64,000 bases of DNA from Rhodocyclaceae bacterium (lineage in GTDB: Bacteria > Pseudomonadota > Gammaproteobacteria > Burkholderiales > Rhodocyclaceae): contig JAEUNL010000061.1 of assembly GCA_016791115.1 (NCBI GenBank), positions 62,001-126,000 on the forward strand, written 5' to 3'. A program made the position numbers and the translations under genes. The notes beneath the pieces are model-generated. The model was not told the DNA's origin. It did no database searches and saw nothing but the letters and a program-made list of their open reading frames with translations. Positions 35,917-43,935 of this stretch are shown piece by piece; positions within the stretch are counted from its first letter, which is position 1; each line of letters opens with the position of its first letter.

Positions 35917-36141
35917 CTATTTCGCCAGTTCGTGAAACGTATCGCGAAATTCGCGCATGAAATCGCGCCCGGCCTCGATCTGCTCTGCAATCGACGGGTC
36001 ATAAGGCGTAATGCGCAGCCCCTCGGGCGAATCCGTCAGAAACACCGTGTCGCCCTTCTCCAGCTTGAGCCGTGCAAGGATCTCCTTCGGCAGGATGACG
36101 CCGACCGAATTGCCGATCTGTGTGAGTTTGAGCGCGTGCAT
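35917..36141 (-). CDS. AbrB/MazE-fold antitoxin
   Basis: 74 residues from ATG 36141 with GGAG upstream; a GTG one codon earlier is also possible. The N-terminal half is a swapped-hairpin DNA-binding domain (LKLTQIGNSVGVILPKEIL, LKLEKGDTVFLT). The C-terminal tail (EQIEAGRDFMREFRDTFHELAK) is the likely toxin-neutralising helix. It is paired with the Doc-type toxin and probably represses the operon through the palindrome at 36162-36177. Confidence 0.88.
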   Translation of the reverse strand: MHALKLTQIGNSVGVILPKEILARLKLEKGDTVFLTDSPEGLRITPYDPSIAEQIEAGRDFMREFRDTFHELAK

Positions 36142-36161
36142 CACGGTCTCCGCCTTAACGT

Positions 36162-36177
36162 TATAACGGTTGTTATA
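36162..36177. promoter_or_regulatory. Palindromic operator of the AbrB-Doc operon
   Basis: TATAAC-GGTT-GTTATA is a perfect inverted repeat, AT-rich in a GC-rich region, 21-36 bp before the antitoxin ATG and overlapping -10-like sequences. This is the usual place and shape for an autoregulatory AbrB/MazE-type site. Confidence 0.6.
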
Positions 36178-36269
36178 TTAATGGTACCAGCGGGCACGGG
36201 CAAGTTGACGTTGCGTGTTACCTGTCATCAATCGCGAACCCGGCGCTCCCGTGCCCGACTGCCACCCAC

Positions 36270-36456
36270 ATCACGCGCTGTCCCGGCAGGCCGTACCAAC
36301 TGCCGCAAGGCGCCGAACACGAACAGGCTCTTGGTCACCAGGTCGCAGCGCCAAAGGCGCTGTGGTTCGGAAACCAGCCGCTGCAGCCATTCCAGTCCGG
36401 CATGCTGCATCCACGGCGGCGCCTGCTCCGGGCAACCGAGGCTGGCGCCCCCCCCT
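36270..36456 (-). pseudogene. Remnant of a WecG/TagA-type glycosyltransferase gene
   Basis: The - strand reads GASLGCPEQ, then directly APPWMQHAGLEWLQRLVSEP, then QRLWRCDLVTKSLFVFGALRQ. This parallels the intact gene at 40066-40857 (VSLGCPKQ ... APVWMQNAGLEWLHRLCSEPRRLWRRYFVTN), but about 31 residues between the two blocks are missing and there is no N-terminal half. It is an eroded second copy. The C-terminal Arg-rich end has also drifted. Confidence 0.8.
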
Positions 36457-36493
36457 TGCCGAAGCGCGGTTGCGCACAATTCGCAAGGTAGGG

Positions 36494-36557
36494 CGATGAT
36501 CAGGCTTTCGTAGGCGAACGCGCCACGTCAGGTGTTGCTCGCGTGGATGCCGCCGAT
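36494..36557 (-). pseudogene. Remnant of a GDP-fucose synthase gene
   Basis: About 64 bases on the - strand match the fcl segment at 35172-35235 with roughly four bases in five identical. The encoded text parallels GGIQANNTFRGEFIYENLMI but contains a stop in place of Phe. The rest of the gene is absent. Order and orientation (fcl then wecG on the - strand) suggest both remnants come from one lost cassette. The flanking 36558-36824 shows no gene that I can recognise. Confidence 0.75.
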
Positions 36558-36824
36558 TCAAGCGTTTCCAAATCTGCGATTCCCAAGGCCAATGGCGCTG
36601 GATCATGCGCCGTCCAATGGAACGTCGCACATCGTCCAAAAGCCCTGACAGAAACCGGATTGCATTTCGACAGGCGTCGCAAACTCACGACACGTAAAAC
36701 GTCTCTCAAACCAGTGCGCGAACCAAGGCCGCTGCGTGCCACGGATACTGCGGCGGTTTCTGACTGATCGTGCATGCGCCGTGCAGGACCAACTCTTGCA
36801 TGGCGCGTGTCGGAAAAGCATGCA

Positions 36825-36853
36825 TTAAAGGTTAATGACACCTTTCCGATAAT
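36825..36853 (+). promoter_or_regulatory. Promoter of the beta-helix protein gene, with internal inverted repeat
   Basis: TTAAAG (36825-36830) and GATAAT (36848-36853) are 17 bp apart, 54 bp before the ATG. An inverted repeat AAAGGT-N7-ACCTTT (36827-36845) fills the spacer and could be an operator. AAGGA precedes the start codon at the normal distance. Confidence 0.45.
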
Positions 36854-36906
36854 TCCGACACAACCAACGGTCACGTCCAACCACCTCGCTCGGCAAGGAT
36901 GATTCA

Positions 36907-39900
36907 ATGAAGGCGTTCGTTTCAAACGGAATTATCGCTGCGGTGCTGGTCGCAGCAAGTTTTGCGGCAAAGGGCGCCACCTACTACGTAGATGCGTCGG
37001 CGGGAAACGATCTCTGGCCGGGCACATCGCCATCGCCGAGCGGAACGCCGCAGTCGAATGGGCCTTGGCAATCACTCAACAGGGTTCGCTCGGCGCCTCT
37101 TTCACCGGGCGACAGCATTCTTCTCAAATGCGGCGAAACCTGGTCCGAAGAGCTCGCGATTCCCGCTTCCGGATCTGCGTCCGCCCCGATTTCCGTCGGG
37201 TCACATCCGGCAGACTGCGCCAACCGGCCTGTCATAGACGGATCGATTGCCCTGATGCCGGAGCACTGGACGGCCCACGCCAACGGGATCTACAAGACGC
37301 GATGGCCGGCAAATCTGGTTCTGAACGGAACGCTGGACGCGAATCTCGCCAACTGGGCGAAGTGGTCCCCATTGAACGACGCCTCGATGACCCTATCAAC
37401 CGCCTGCGGCAGTTCGGCAAGCAACTGCATGAATTTTCTCAGTGGAGCTGGTACTGCTAGCAGCCTCGTTTATACGAACGGATTCCCGGTTCAGTCCGGA
37501 AGCACGTACAGCGTCAGCTTACGATCGAATGTGCCTGCCGGTGTTTCAGTTCAGGTTCTCGTCCGACGCGCGGCATCACCCTGGGAAACGCTTGGCCTTC
37601 GGGCGACGATTGTCGGCACGGGCGCCTGGTCCAACTACAACTTCACGTTCACGGCCACCCGTTCCGTATCAGGCGCCCGACTTGACTTCGAAGTGCCGGC
37701 GGCCGGCAAGCGCATCTACGTCGATGACGTATCCGTCACGACCGGCGCGGGCGCCCCCGATCAGGTGTTTGCCGACGGGAAGCCGCTGACCCCGGCACAC
37801 CATCCGAACGCGGGGCACGACGTGTCCCGCCCGTCGTCCGTTTACCTGTCATTGCCTGCCGATGCCGATCGGGTTCTCAATGCGGGGAAGTACGTTAGCA
37901 CCTACGTGCCAACCGGGCCGGATCTTGTTCTCCCGCCCGGGGCAAACATCACCTCAAACACGATCGTTCGCGTAAGAACCAACAACTGGCTACTGGAGGA
38001 GAGATCCGTCCAGTCTTACGGAACGGGGCGAATCACCCTTTCCGCGCCGACAAGTTACCCACTCACGGCAGGTTACGGCTATTTCCTGATGGGTGCCCTT
38101 TGGATGCTCGACTCACCGGGCGAATGGTTCTATGACGGATCACAGAAGACCCTTTACGTCCGAATGCCGGATAGCCAGGCACCGGGAAACCGAGTGCGCG
38201 TCGGGCACCTCCCTGCCGGGGTGAACATAGCCGGAAAAGCGTTCGTGAAGATCGAGAACATAAAGGTCCAACGGACCGGCATCGGCACGAAAATGGCCGC
38301 GAGCCGCAATGCAACCCTCAGAACGTCGGTCATTGCCGACACCTTCGCCGAAGGCGTCGACGCATCGGGGAGCCAGGATGCACTGATCGAGGCCAACGTA
38401 TTGACCAGCACCGGCCGCGACGCCATCTCCGGGGTCGATAGCCAGTGGATAGCCGCACAAAGGCTGCGAGCAATCAACAACGCAATCACGAACAGCGGTC
38501 TGATCCGTACGAATGGATCCGTTACGAGCCTGCCCGGCGCATCGTTTGGTGCAATCCGGTCCGGACACGATTCGATGGTAACGGGCAACTCGATCGACGG
38601 CTCCGGTTACGTCGGAATCATCACGATGAGCAACGGCAACGTGTCCGGCAACGGGGTTTCAAACGCGTGCCTGATTCTCGACGATTGCGCTGGAATCTAC
38701 GTGAATTCGTCAGGCGCGGGAACCACTGTCTCCGGAAACATCGTGTCAAGCGTGCCCGGCAACCGCGACGGTCGCCCCGGGACGGCAACCCATACCGTGG
38801 GCATATACCTGGATGACCTTGCAAATGCGGTAACCGTGCTCAACAACACGACGACTGGCGCCGATCATGGTATCCAGCTGCACAACGCCTACAGCAACCG
38901 GATCGAGGGCAATACGATCTACGGGAACCGGAAGACCCAGTTGTGGCTGCAGGAGCAAACGCGCCAGGCCAACCCCTCGGGCGATCTATACGGCAACCAG
39001 ATTCTTTCGAACCACCTTTTTCCGACCACCACGGATTCGGCGATCGTTCATGAATCGAACTTCGCCGATACCGCGCATTTTGCGAGCTACGACCGCAACC
39101 TGCATTCCACGCTCCTCTCGCCGCGGATCTCGACCGAGAAGTGGGCCTCGGGCGGGGTTTCGCATAACTTCCCGCAATGGCAGTCGGCCGTGAATCAGTC
39201 CGGGGTTGCCCGCAATCTGGATCTGAGCGGCGACGAAATATCCCAAGGACGATTTGCCTCCTATCGTGTCGTTGGCACCAACATCGTTCCCAACGGCGAT
39301 TTCGCGCAGAACACCAATGGCTGGGGCGCATGGAACCTGACCGCCCCGTTCGCCCAGAAATATTGGGAGGCATGCCCGCCGGGCCATTGCCTGCGATTCG
39401 TCGCGGGCGCCAGCGAAAGCATACTGTCCAGCCCATATTTCTCGGTCAGCCAGGGCACGTGGTACCGGCTCAGCTTCGACCTCAAAACGGGCACATCCGG
39501 CCAGAGCCTCGGCGTGCTGGTACGCAGGGGCGGTGGCGGCACCAATACCTACGAGCGTCTGATGGGTGCCCCTGAAACCATCTCAGGCAACGGCAGCTGG
39601 AATCGGCACTCGATACTTTTCCAGGCGTCCAAAACCGTGAATGCCCGAGACCCGATTACCTTGGACAATGGCGCACGCGTCGACTTCGAAGCCATCAAGC
39701 CGGGGCAATCCATCAGCGTCGCCAACGTGTCGATGCAGCAGGTCAGCCCGATCGAGGCAACGTTCCAGGCGCGCCTGCTGACGAACCCCACCCAATCCCC
39801 CGTTCAAGCCCCCTGCCCGGACGCGTCCAGCCGGCCCGAACTCTGCAGCATGTATGTCCGATTCCCCGACAAGACCCGGATCTCGTGGCCGTTCAGCCTC

Positions 39901-40056
39901 GAATCCATGACGTCGCAAATCGTCTTCACGCAGGATCAGACGCTGATCGATTCGGACGAGGACGGAATTCCCGATCTGCAGGACGCATGCGCAGGCACGC
40001 CCGCGGGCGCCGTGGCGAACAACCGCGGTTGCAGCTATGCACAGAGTTATCCGTAA
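36907..40056 (+). CDS. Secreted right-handed beta-helix protein with two CBM-like domains
   Basis: 1049 residues. A signal peptide (IIAAVLVAASFAAKGA) is followed by TYYVDASAGNDLWPGTSPSP, a common start of secreted beta-helix enzymes. A first CBM4/9-like jelly roll begins NLVLNGTLDANLANWAKW (about 139). A long parallel beta-helix occupies about 440-760 (repeats with NNAITNSG, GNSIDGSG, NGNVSGNGVS, LNNTTTGADHGIQLHNAYSNRIEGNTIYGN). A second jelly roll begins NIVPNGDFAQNTNGWGAW (about 795). The end has a thrombospondin type-3-like calcium motif, DSDEDGIPDLQDAC. A polysaccharide lyase or hydrolase acting on the locus's own polymer is plausible; catalytic residues were not identified. It converges on the EPS operon, with 9 bp between stops. 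Confidence 0.85.
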   Translation: MKAFVSNGIIAAVLVAASFAAKGATYYVDASAGNDLWPGTSPSPSGTPQSNGPWQSLNRVRSAPLSPGDSILLKCGETWSEELAIPASGSASAPISVGSHPADCANRPVIDGSIALMPEHWTAHANGIYKTRWPANLVLNGTLDANLANWAKWSPLNDASMTLSTACGSSASNCMNFLSGAGTASSLVYTNGFPVQSGSTYSVSLRSNVPAGVSVQVLVRRAASPWETLGLRATIVGTGAWSNYNFTFTATRSVSGARLDFEVPAAGKRIYVDDVSVTTGAGAPDQVFADGKPLTPAHHPNAGHDVSRPSSVYLSLPADADRVLNAGKYVSTYVPTGPDLVLPPGANITSNTIVRVRTNNWLLEERSVQSYGTGRITLSAPTSYPLTAGYGYFLMGALWMLDSPGEWFYDGSQKTLYVRMPDSQAPGNRVRVGHLPAGVNIAGKAFVKIENIKVQRTGIGTKMAASRNATLRTSVIADTFAEGVDASGSQDALIEANVLTSTGRDAISGVDSQWIAAQRLRAINNAITNSGLIRTNGSVTSLPGASFGAIRSGHDSMVTGNSIDGSGYVGIITMSNGNVSGNGVSNACLILDDCAGIYVNSSGAGTTVSGNIVSSVPGNRDGRPGTATHTVGIYLDDLANAVTVLNNTTTGADHGIQLHNAYSNRIEGNTIYGNRKTQLWLQEQTRQANPSGDLYGNQILSNHLFPTTTDSAIVHESNFADTAHFASYDRNLHSTLLSPRISTEKWASGGVSHNFPQWQSAVNQSGVARNLDLSGDEISQGRFASYRVVGTNIVPNGDFAQNTNGWGAWNLTAPFAQKYWEACPPGHCLRFVAGASESILSSPYFSVSQGTWYRLSFDLKTGTSGQSLGVLVRRGGGGTNTYERLMGAPETISGNGSWNRHSILFQASKTVNARDPITLDNGARVDFEAIKPGQSISVANVSMQQVSPIEATFQARLLTNPTQSPVQAPCPDASSRPELCSMYVRFPDKTRISWPFSLESMTSQIVFTQDQTLIDSDEDGIPDLQDACAGTPAGAVANNRGCSYAQSYP

Positions 40057-40065
40057 CGCAGCGCC

Positions 40066-40857
40066 TCAGCGCGGCCCGGAAGCGCGTTGCCGGGACGCCG
40101 GACGACGAAAGAGCTGCCACGCGGCTGCAAGAACGAAGCGGGTGTTGGTGACGAAGTAACGTCGCCACAGGCGACGCGGCTCGGAGCAAAGCCTGTGCAG
40201 CCACTCGAGGCCGGCATTCTGCATCCAGACCGGCGCTCGCGTGATGGTGCCCGCGTGGTAGTCGAATGCCGCACCGACGCCGATCATCACGGCATTGACG
40301 CGCCCGCGATGCGCGGCCATCCATTTTTCCTGTTTCGGACAACCCAGGCTGACGAACACCACACCGGCCCCGGACGCGTTGATCCGTTGGACCGCTGCGG
40401 CATCTTCGGCATCGCTGAGGGCACGAAACGGTGGCGACTCCAGACCGGCGATACGCAAACTCGGGTAGGCCGACGTGAGACGGGGGACCAGGGCGTCCAG
40501 CGTTGCCTGGGAACCTCCGTAAAGATATATCGCGTCGCCCCGTTCAGAGGCCTCGGCACAGTACTTCCACATCAGATCCGGGCCGTTTATTCGTTCCTGG
40601 GCCGAATATCCCAGACGCCGAAGCATCCAGGCCACGGGGTAGCCGTCCGGCGTGGCCATGTCCGCCTCGCTGACCACGCGGCCGAAATCCGGATCGGTAC
40701 GCGCGGTCACGACGGAATGGACATTGCATATGCAGACCACTCTGGACTCCCGGCGGCGCCCCCAGTCCGCTATGCGGCCCAGCGCATCCTGCCAGGTGAG
40801 CACGTCGATTGGCGCGCCAAGCACGTCTCCCGTTCGCCTGTTGAGATCAGCGGGCAT
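40066..40857 (-). CDS. WecG/TagA/CpsF-family glycosyltransferase
   Basis: 263 residues. Family motifs: ICNVHSVVTARTDP, EADMATPDGYPVAWMLRRLG, ERINGPDLMW, the conserved LYGGSQATLDAL, GVVFVSLGCPKQEKWMA and GVGAAFDYHAGTITRAPVWMQNAGLEWLHRLCSEPRRLWRRY. Members (GT26) add a sugar to an undecaprenyl-linked acceptor at the cytoplasmic membrane. It is the last gene of the EPS operon and overlaps the preceding glycosyltransferase by 11 nt. Confidence 0.94.
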   Translation of the reverse strand: MPADLNRRTGDVLGAPIDVLTWQDALGRIADWGRRRESRVVCICNVHSVVTARTDPDFGRVVSEADMATPDGYPVAWMLRRLGYSAQERINGPDLMWKYCAEASERGDAIYLYGGSQATLDALVPRLTSAYPSLRIAGLESPPFRALSDAEDAAAVQRINASGAGVVFVSLGCPKQEKWMAAHRGRVNAVMIGVGAAFDYHAGTITRAPVWMQNAGLEWLHRLCSEPRRLWRRYFVTNTRFVLAAAWQLFRRPASRQRASGPR

Positions 40858-42010
40858 GGCTCCCCCTCGCTTCCTTGATCGCGTCCTTGTAGATGGAAAT
40901 CAACATTCGGTAGTTCTCGTCGGCAGAGTAGTGGGTTTCGAATTCATTGCGCGCGTTCGCGCCCATCTCGCGCATCCTCGCCGGATTGGCGAGGGCCCAC
41001 CGCATCCGGTCCGCAAGACTGCTCGCATCGCCAGGGTCGAAGAGCAGACCAGTTACGCCGTCCCGAACCAGTTCGGCCATCGCGCCGAGTCGGCTCGCGA
41101 TCACCGGCAGCCCGCACGCGAATGCCTCGACCAGCGTACGGGGAAAATTCTCGTACCAAATGCTGGGCATCACGAGGCACTCCGCCCCCAGCATTTCCTC
41201 GCGGACCATCGCGGGGTCGATGCTGCCAAGCAACCGAACGTTTCCCAGCCCTGCGAGCAGATCGGCTTGATCCCCCTCGCCTGCCACGCGGACATCCGCC
41301 TCGGGAACGGCTGCACAGGCGCCGGACAGAACGCGAATGCCCTTCTCGGGTGACAGGCGTCCGACGAACAGGATGCCCTTTCGCGTGCGAACCTCCGGCT
41401 CGGGCAGGTCCACAAAATTCGGTTTGACGACGACCTTGTGCGCAGGCAAACCGCCGTCGATGAACTTGCGCCTGCAAAATTCGTTGAGTGCAACGAACCG
41501 CGACACGTGGTGCGCAAGGGTGCCGGCGTATCGGTGCACCACCAACATGGCCGACAGAACCGCCGTTTGAAGGCGGGAGTTCCGGTAGCATCCATGAATC
41601 AGCGCCGGCACGGGCGCCCGGCCAAGGCAATCCTCGCAGACCCGCCCCTCTCGCAGGAACATCGCCTGCGGACACAGCCAGCGAAAGTTGTGGAATGTCT
41701 GGACGATGGGCACGCCGAGGTCGCCGAGTGCACTGTAGACCGAGGGCGAAATCAGCGGAAACGTGTTGTGAATGTGAGCCACGTCCGGCTGAAACCGCTC
41801 CACGACCGCCTTGATCGCCGCCCGTGTCGGGCGCGACCAGACCGTTTGCATGGCAAGGCTGGCCTGACCCATTTCAGCGATCTCGGTGTTGTACCGCTCG
41901 AACAGTTCGACTTGATCACCGGCGGAGCGCAGCAGGTCGACTTCGCTATCGACCACTGCATCTTCGCCGCCCCGCTGTTGATAGCGGCAATGCACGATCA
42001 AAACACGCAT
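40847..42010 (-). CDS. Glycosyltransferase family 4 (EPS assembly)
   Basis: 387 residues from ATG 42010 (MRVLIVHCRYQQRGGEDAVV). The N-terminal acceptor domain includes HIHNTFPLISPSVYSALG and VQTFHNFRWLCPQ. The C-terminal GT-B donor domain has LFVGRLSPEKGIRVL and a final E-x7-E region (VMPSIWYENFPRTLVEAFACGLPV). It adds one sugar of the repeat unit; donor and acceptor are unknown. A ten-base overlap links it to the next gene, and it is one base from the previous one. Confidence 0.93.
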   Translation of the reverse strand: MRVLIVHCRYQQRGGEDAVVDSEVDLLRSAGDQVELFERYNTEIAEMGQASLAMQTVWSRPTRAAIKAVVERFQPDVAHIHNTFPLISPSVYSALGDLGVPIVQTFHNFRWLCPQAMFLREGRVCEDCLGRAPVPALIHGCYRNSRLQTAVLSAMLVVHRYAGTLAHHVSRFVALNEFCRRKFIDGGLPAHKVVVKPNFVDLPEPEVRTRKGILFVGRLSPEKGIRVLSGACAAVPEADVRVAGEGDQADLLAGLGNVRLLGSIDPAMVREEMLGAECLVMPSIWYENFPRTLVEAFACGLPVIASRLGAMAELVRDGVTGLLFDPGDASSLADRMRWALANPARMREMGANARNEFETHYSADENYRMLISIYKDAIKEARGSHAR

Positions 42011-42011
42011 G

Positions 42012-43145
42012 CTAGGCCGCCAACGCCAGTTCGATGCCCGCAACGAACCGGGATGCCATGTTGTCGATCGTGTAGCGGCTCGACGACAGCTCGCATCCAG
42101 CCTGCAGACGCTGCAGATACGCCGGCTGCGACAGCACCTTGCCTACCGCGCTGACGTAGGCATCCGCATCATTCGGCGTCATCAAACCATTGACGCCATC
42201 TTCGAGATAGGCGATCTCGGGCGAATGCAAGCGGCAGTCGGTCGTGATGATCGGCGAGCGGGCGACAAAGGAATCCAGGATGCCAAGACCCACCAGCCCG
42301 GGATTCAGGAAAACGTCGGCCAGTGCAAGAAGGGCGGCCTTGTCGCGCCCATGCCGGCTGCCGGCATACCGCAGCCAGGGGTTGCAGGAGAGCGCAGCTT
42401 CGACGACGCCGCGATCCGGGCCTTCACCGACGATGACGAGCACGAAACCGGGCACGTCCTGGGCAACCCTGCGTCCGGCCTCGAGCAGGAAGTCAAGCCG
42501 CTTCTCGGCATACAAGGAACCGAGGAACAAACCGACCTTCGCGTCACGCTCGATGCGCAGCTCCCGGCGCATGGCATCGCGCGCCTGCGAATCGATCGAT
42601 TCGATGTCGCGTGCCATGGCCGCCGTATCGACCGCGTTGTCCACGACCGTTACGCGATCCGGGTCGAAACCCGCCTCAACCACGAAGGACCGGGAGAGCG
42701 CCGTGTACGCGAACCACCAGTCGACCCGGCGGGTCGTCCAGCGTTTGAATTGTTCCGTCCAGTGATCCGTTCGGGAAGCCTGCATGTTTTTCCCGTGCCC
42801 CCAAAACGCGAAACGGCGTGGCCGCAAGAGCGACAAGGCCAACAAATTGAACACCAGCTTGTTTTCTTGTGTCGCGATCACGAGATCCGAGCTTCCGGTT
42901 GCACGGTGAAAGTTCTGCCAGCACACCCTGTCGCCGAATAGATACACGCTCTCCAGACGTTCGGCCCATTCGACATGCCCCGCATCGTTCTTTGCGCGCT
43001 CGCCTTGTGTGGGATCACCGTACAAGAGTCGCAGACGGATTCCCCGCGCGGACAGCATCTCCCTCATGCGCTCGAAAAGCGGGACTCGATAATGTGTCAT
43101 GCGACGCTGGATGATGGAGACTTCCGGTGACATCGGCATCAGCAT
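42012..43145 (-). CDS. Glycosyltransferase family 4 (EPS assembly)
   Basis: 377 residues if started at ATG 43145 (MLMPMSPEVSIIQRR); ATGs at 43139 and 43133 are also in frame. QRRMTHYRVPLFERM opens a GT-B fold with ATQENKLVFNLLAL and RRFAFWGHG in the first domain. The donor domain has VGLFLGSLYAEKRLDFLLEA and the region LNPGLVGLGILDSFVARSPI. The expected second Glu of the usual EX7E motif is not obvious, so the donor pocket may differ. It lies 16 nt after the methyltransferase stop. Confidence 0.88.
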   Translation of the reverse strand: MLMPMSPEVSIIQRRMTHYRVPLFERMREMLSARGIRLRLLYGDPTQGERAKNDAGHVEWAERLESVYLFGDRVCWQNFHRATGSSDLVIATQENKLVFNLLALSLLRPRRFAFWGHGKNMQASRTDHWTEQFKRWTTRRVDWWFAYTALSRSFVVEAGFDPDRVTVVDNAVDTAAMARDIESIDSQARDAMRRELRIERDAKVGLFLGSLYAEKRLDFLLEAGRRVAQDVPGFVLVIVGEGPDRGVVEAALSCNPWLRYAGSRHGRDKAALLALADVFLNPGLVGLGILDSFVARSPIITTDCRLHSPEIAYLEDGVNGLMTPNDADAYVSAVGKVLSQPAYLQRLQAGCELSSSRYTIDNMASRFVAGIELALAA

Positions 43146-43161
43146 CGAACGGATCGGACCA

Positions 43162-43863
43162 TCATGCCAACGGTCGTCGCGCAACGACCTGCACGCCGGA
43201 ACTCAAAAGCCCGGGCCAGAGGCGGCTCGCGGGCCCGAGAACGCCGAAACCCGTGTGCCGGACAATATCGAACCCGGCTTTCACGAGAAGCAGGGACAAC
43301 GAACGAAAAGTAAAGTAATGCAGGTGCCCGCCATCGAACAGGATGTCACTTCCGAGCCCTTCGTTGGGTTGGGACGTCGACGGAAACCGTCCGGCCGCGA
43401 GCAGCAACCTCTTCTTGATGAAGGCCACATTCGGCGTATTGATCACCGCAACCCCGCCAGGTTTAAGTACGCGCAGCATTTCCTCGGCGGCGCGATAGAC
43501 ATCCGGCACATGCTCGATGACGTCTGCACTGACAATGACGTCGATGCTTTGTGCCGGAATCCCGGACATGTCTTCCGCGCTGCCGAGAACGGGTTGAAAC
43601 GGCAGGCTGGAAAGGTTCGCGCATGATTGATCGAGCCGGGACCGGGAGTACTCGAGGCCGACGAATTGGCGGAACCGGTCTCGGAGGCGCAACAGTAGCC
43701 GTCCGTCGCCACAACCGACATCGAGCACGCAATATGCAGGCGGCGCGTCCTTCAATATCGCAGCCACCCTGTCCCGCGGCCACGATCGTGGATCCGCATC
43801 CGCGTGCTCGTCCGATATCGTGGCTGTGCCGTACATTCGATCGTACTTTTGATCAAGGCTCAT
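43162..43863 (-). CDS. Class I SAM-dependent methyltransferase (EPS operon)
   Basis: 233 residues. SAM-binding motif I is VLDVGCGDGRLLLRL (about residues 46-60), followed by VGLEYSRSRLDQ, SADVIEHVPD and EEMLRVLKPGGVAVINTPN, with GGHLHYFTFRSL near the end. The target is most likely a hydroxyl of an EPS sugar or its intermediate, since the gene sits inside the assembly operon. O-methylation of a rhamnose or fucose is a reasonable guess, not shown. Confidence 0.9.
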   Translation of the reverse strand: MSLDQKYDRMYGTATISDEHADADPRSWPRDRVAAILKDAPPAYCVLDVGCGDGRLLLRLRDRFRQFVGLEYSRSRLDQSCANLSSLPFQPVLGSAEDMSGIPAQSIDVIVSADVIEHVPDVYRAAEEMLRVLKPGGVAVINTPNVAFIKKRLLLAAGRFPSTSQPNEGLGSDILFDGGHLHYFTFRSLSLLLVKAGFDIVRHTGFGVLGPASRLWPGLLSSGVQVVARRPLA

Positions 43864-43935
43864 TGTTTTCCCGCGTTCCGATCAAGCATGGGACATTGCA
43901 GGTACGCGGCCAGGCAACGTGCACAGCGGCTGCCA

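Noticed and set aside
36543-36767. 74-codon open frame on the + strand in the remnant region
   Set aside because: It begins inside the fcl remnant on the opposite strand and has no recognisable features.
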